From: Palsa-506 sp963786975
GTDB lineage: Bacteria > Actinomycetota > Actinomycetes > Streptosporangiales > Streptosporangiaceae
Direction of reading: 5' to 3'
Length of the DNA stretch: 64,000 bases
Assembly (NCBI GenBank): GCA_963786975.1
Contig: CAWBBE010000008.1
Span: 310,001 to 374,000, forward strand
Every line of letters begins with the position of its first letter. The first letter of the stretch is position 1. Position numbers and translations under genes: made by a program. The notes under the pieces are model-generated. The model was not told where the DNA came from. It made no database searches and saw only the letters and a program-made list of their open reading frames with translations. This document shows positions 63,990 to 64,000 of the stretch, one piece after another.

Positions 63990-64000
63990 GCCAGGCCGGG

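Overview
The window is about 74% GC chromosomal DNA with dense gene packing, many ATGA or GTGA start/stop overlaps, a Tad pilus locus, KdpD/KdpE-type genes, an NdgR-type IclR regulator beside leuCD, and actinobacterial families (DUF2332, DUF3291, MmcQ/YjbR-like). This points to an actinomycete; a Streptomyces or Streptosporangiales relative is a reasonable guess, not proven here. No tRNA, rRNA, CRISPR array, transposase or phage gene was seen.

Layout. 0-2.6 kb: cell-envelope glycosyltransferases (tail of a GtrA-type flippase, then a GT39 polyprenyl-linked mannosyltransferase-like protein). 2.7-6.7 kb: small genes on the minus strand, including a PadR/membrane-protein pair with a clear operator, an alpha/beta hydrolase and a broken GNAT gene. 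7.0-13.9 kb: menaquinone-type methyltransferase, a membrane protein, a YbhN/MprF-like flippase, an APC permease and an OB-fold protein. 13.9-18.7 kb: KdpE, a shortened KdpD-like kinase without kdpFABC, and a CocE-type hydrolase. 19-30.1 kb: a complete Tad pilus operon on the minus strand (lipoprotein, secreted Gly-rich protein, CpaB-like, TadZ-TadA, TadB, TadC, Flp pilin, three TadE-like pseudopilins) ending in a membrane LysM-BTAD regulator.

30.5-34.6 kb is the most unusual part: a Rieske oxygenase, a 26-residue Lys-rich peptide gene with a strong ribosome binding site, a membrane-anchored LuxR regulator and, divergent from it, a 14-codon mini-gene directly in front of a ThiF/E1-like adenylyltransferase with an N-terminal peptide-recognition-like domain. 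It resembles the mccA-mccB arrangement of microcin C and is the best candidate for an undescribed peptide-modifying system.

34.9-50 kb: a MerR-PP2C fusion; tryptophanyl-tRNA synthetase behind a Trp-codon leader peptide; then the branched-chain amino acid block ilvD, cimA, leuB, ilvC, ilvN, ilvB (behind an Ile/Val/Leu leader peptide and terminator), leuD, leuC, ndgR and ilvE. The presence of cimA points to isoleucine synthesis through citramalate. 50-64 kb: thioesterase, Ntn hydrolase, DUF2332 and MmcQ-like proteins, a PadR-controlled MacB/FtsX-type ABC exporter, an MntP-like transporter, a STAND ATPase with almost identical tandem TPR repeats, DUF3291, a PIG-L deacetylase and a GNAT.

About a dozen otherwise intact genes, including leuC and ndgR, change reading frame once, several of them at short G/C runs. 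This pattern fits indel errors in the assembly better than gene decay, and such genes are annotated as single loci spanning the break.
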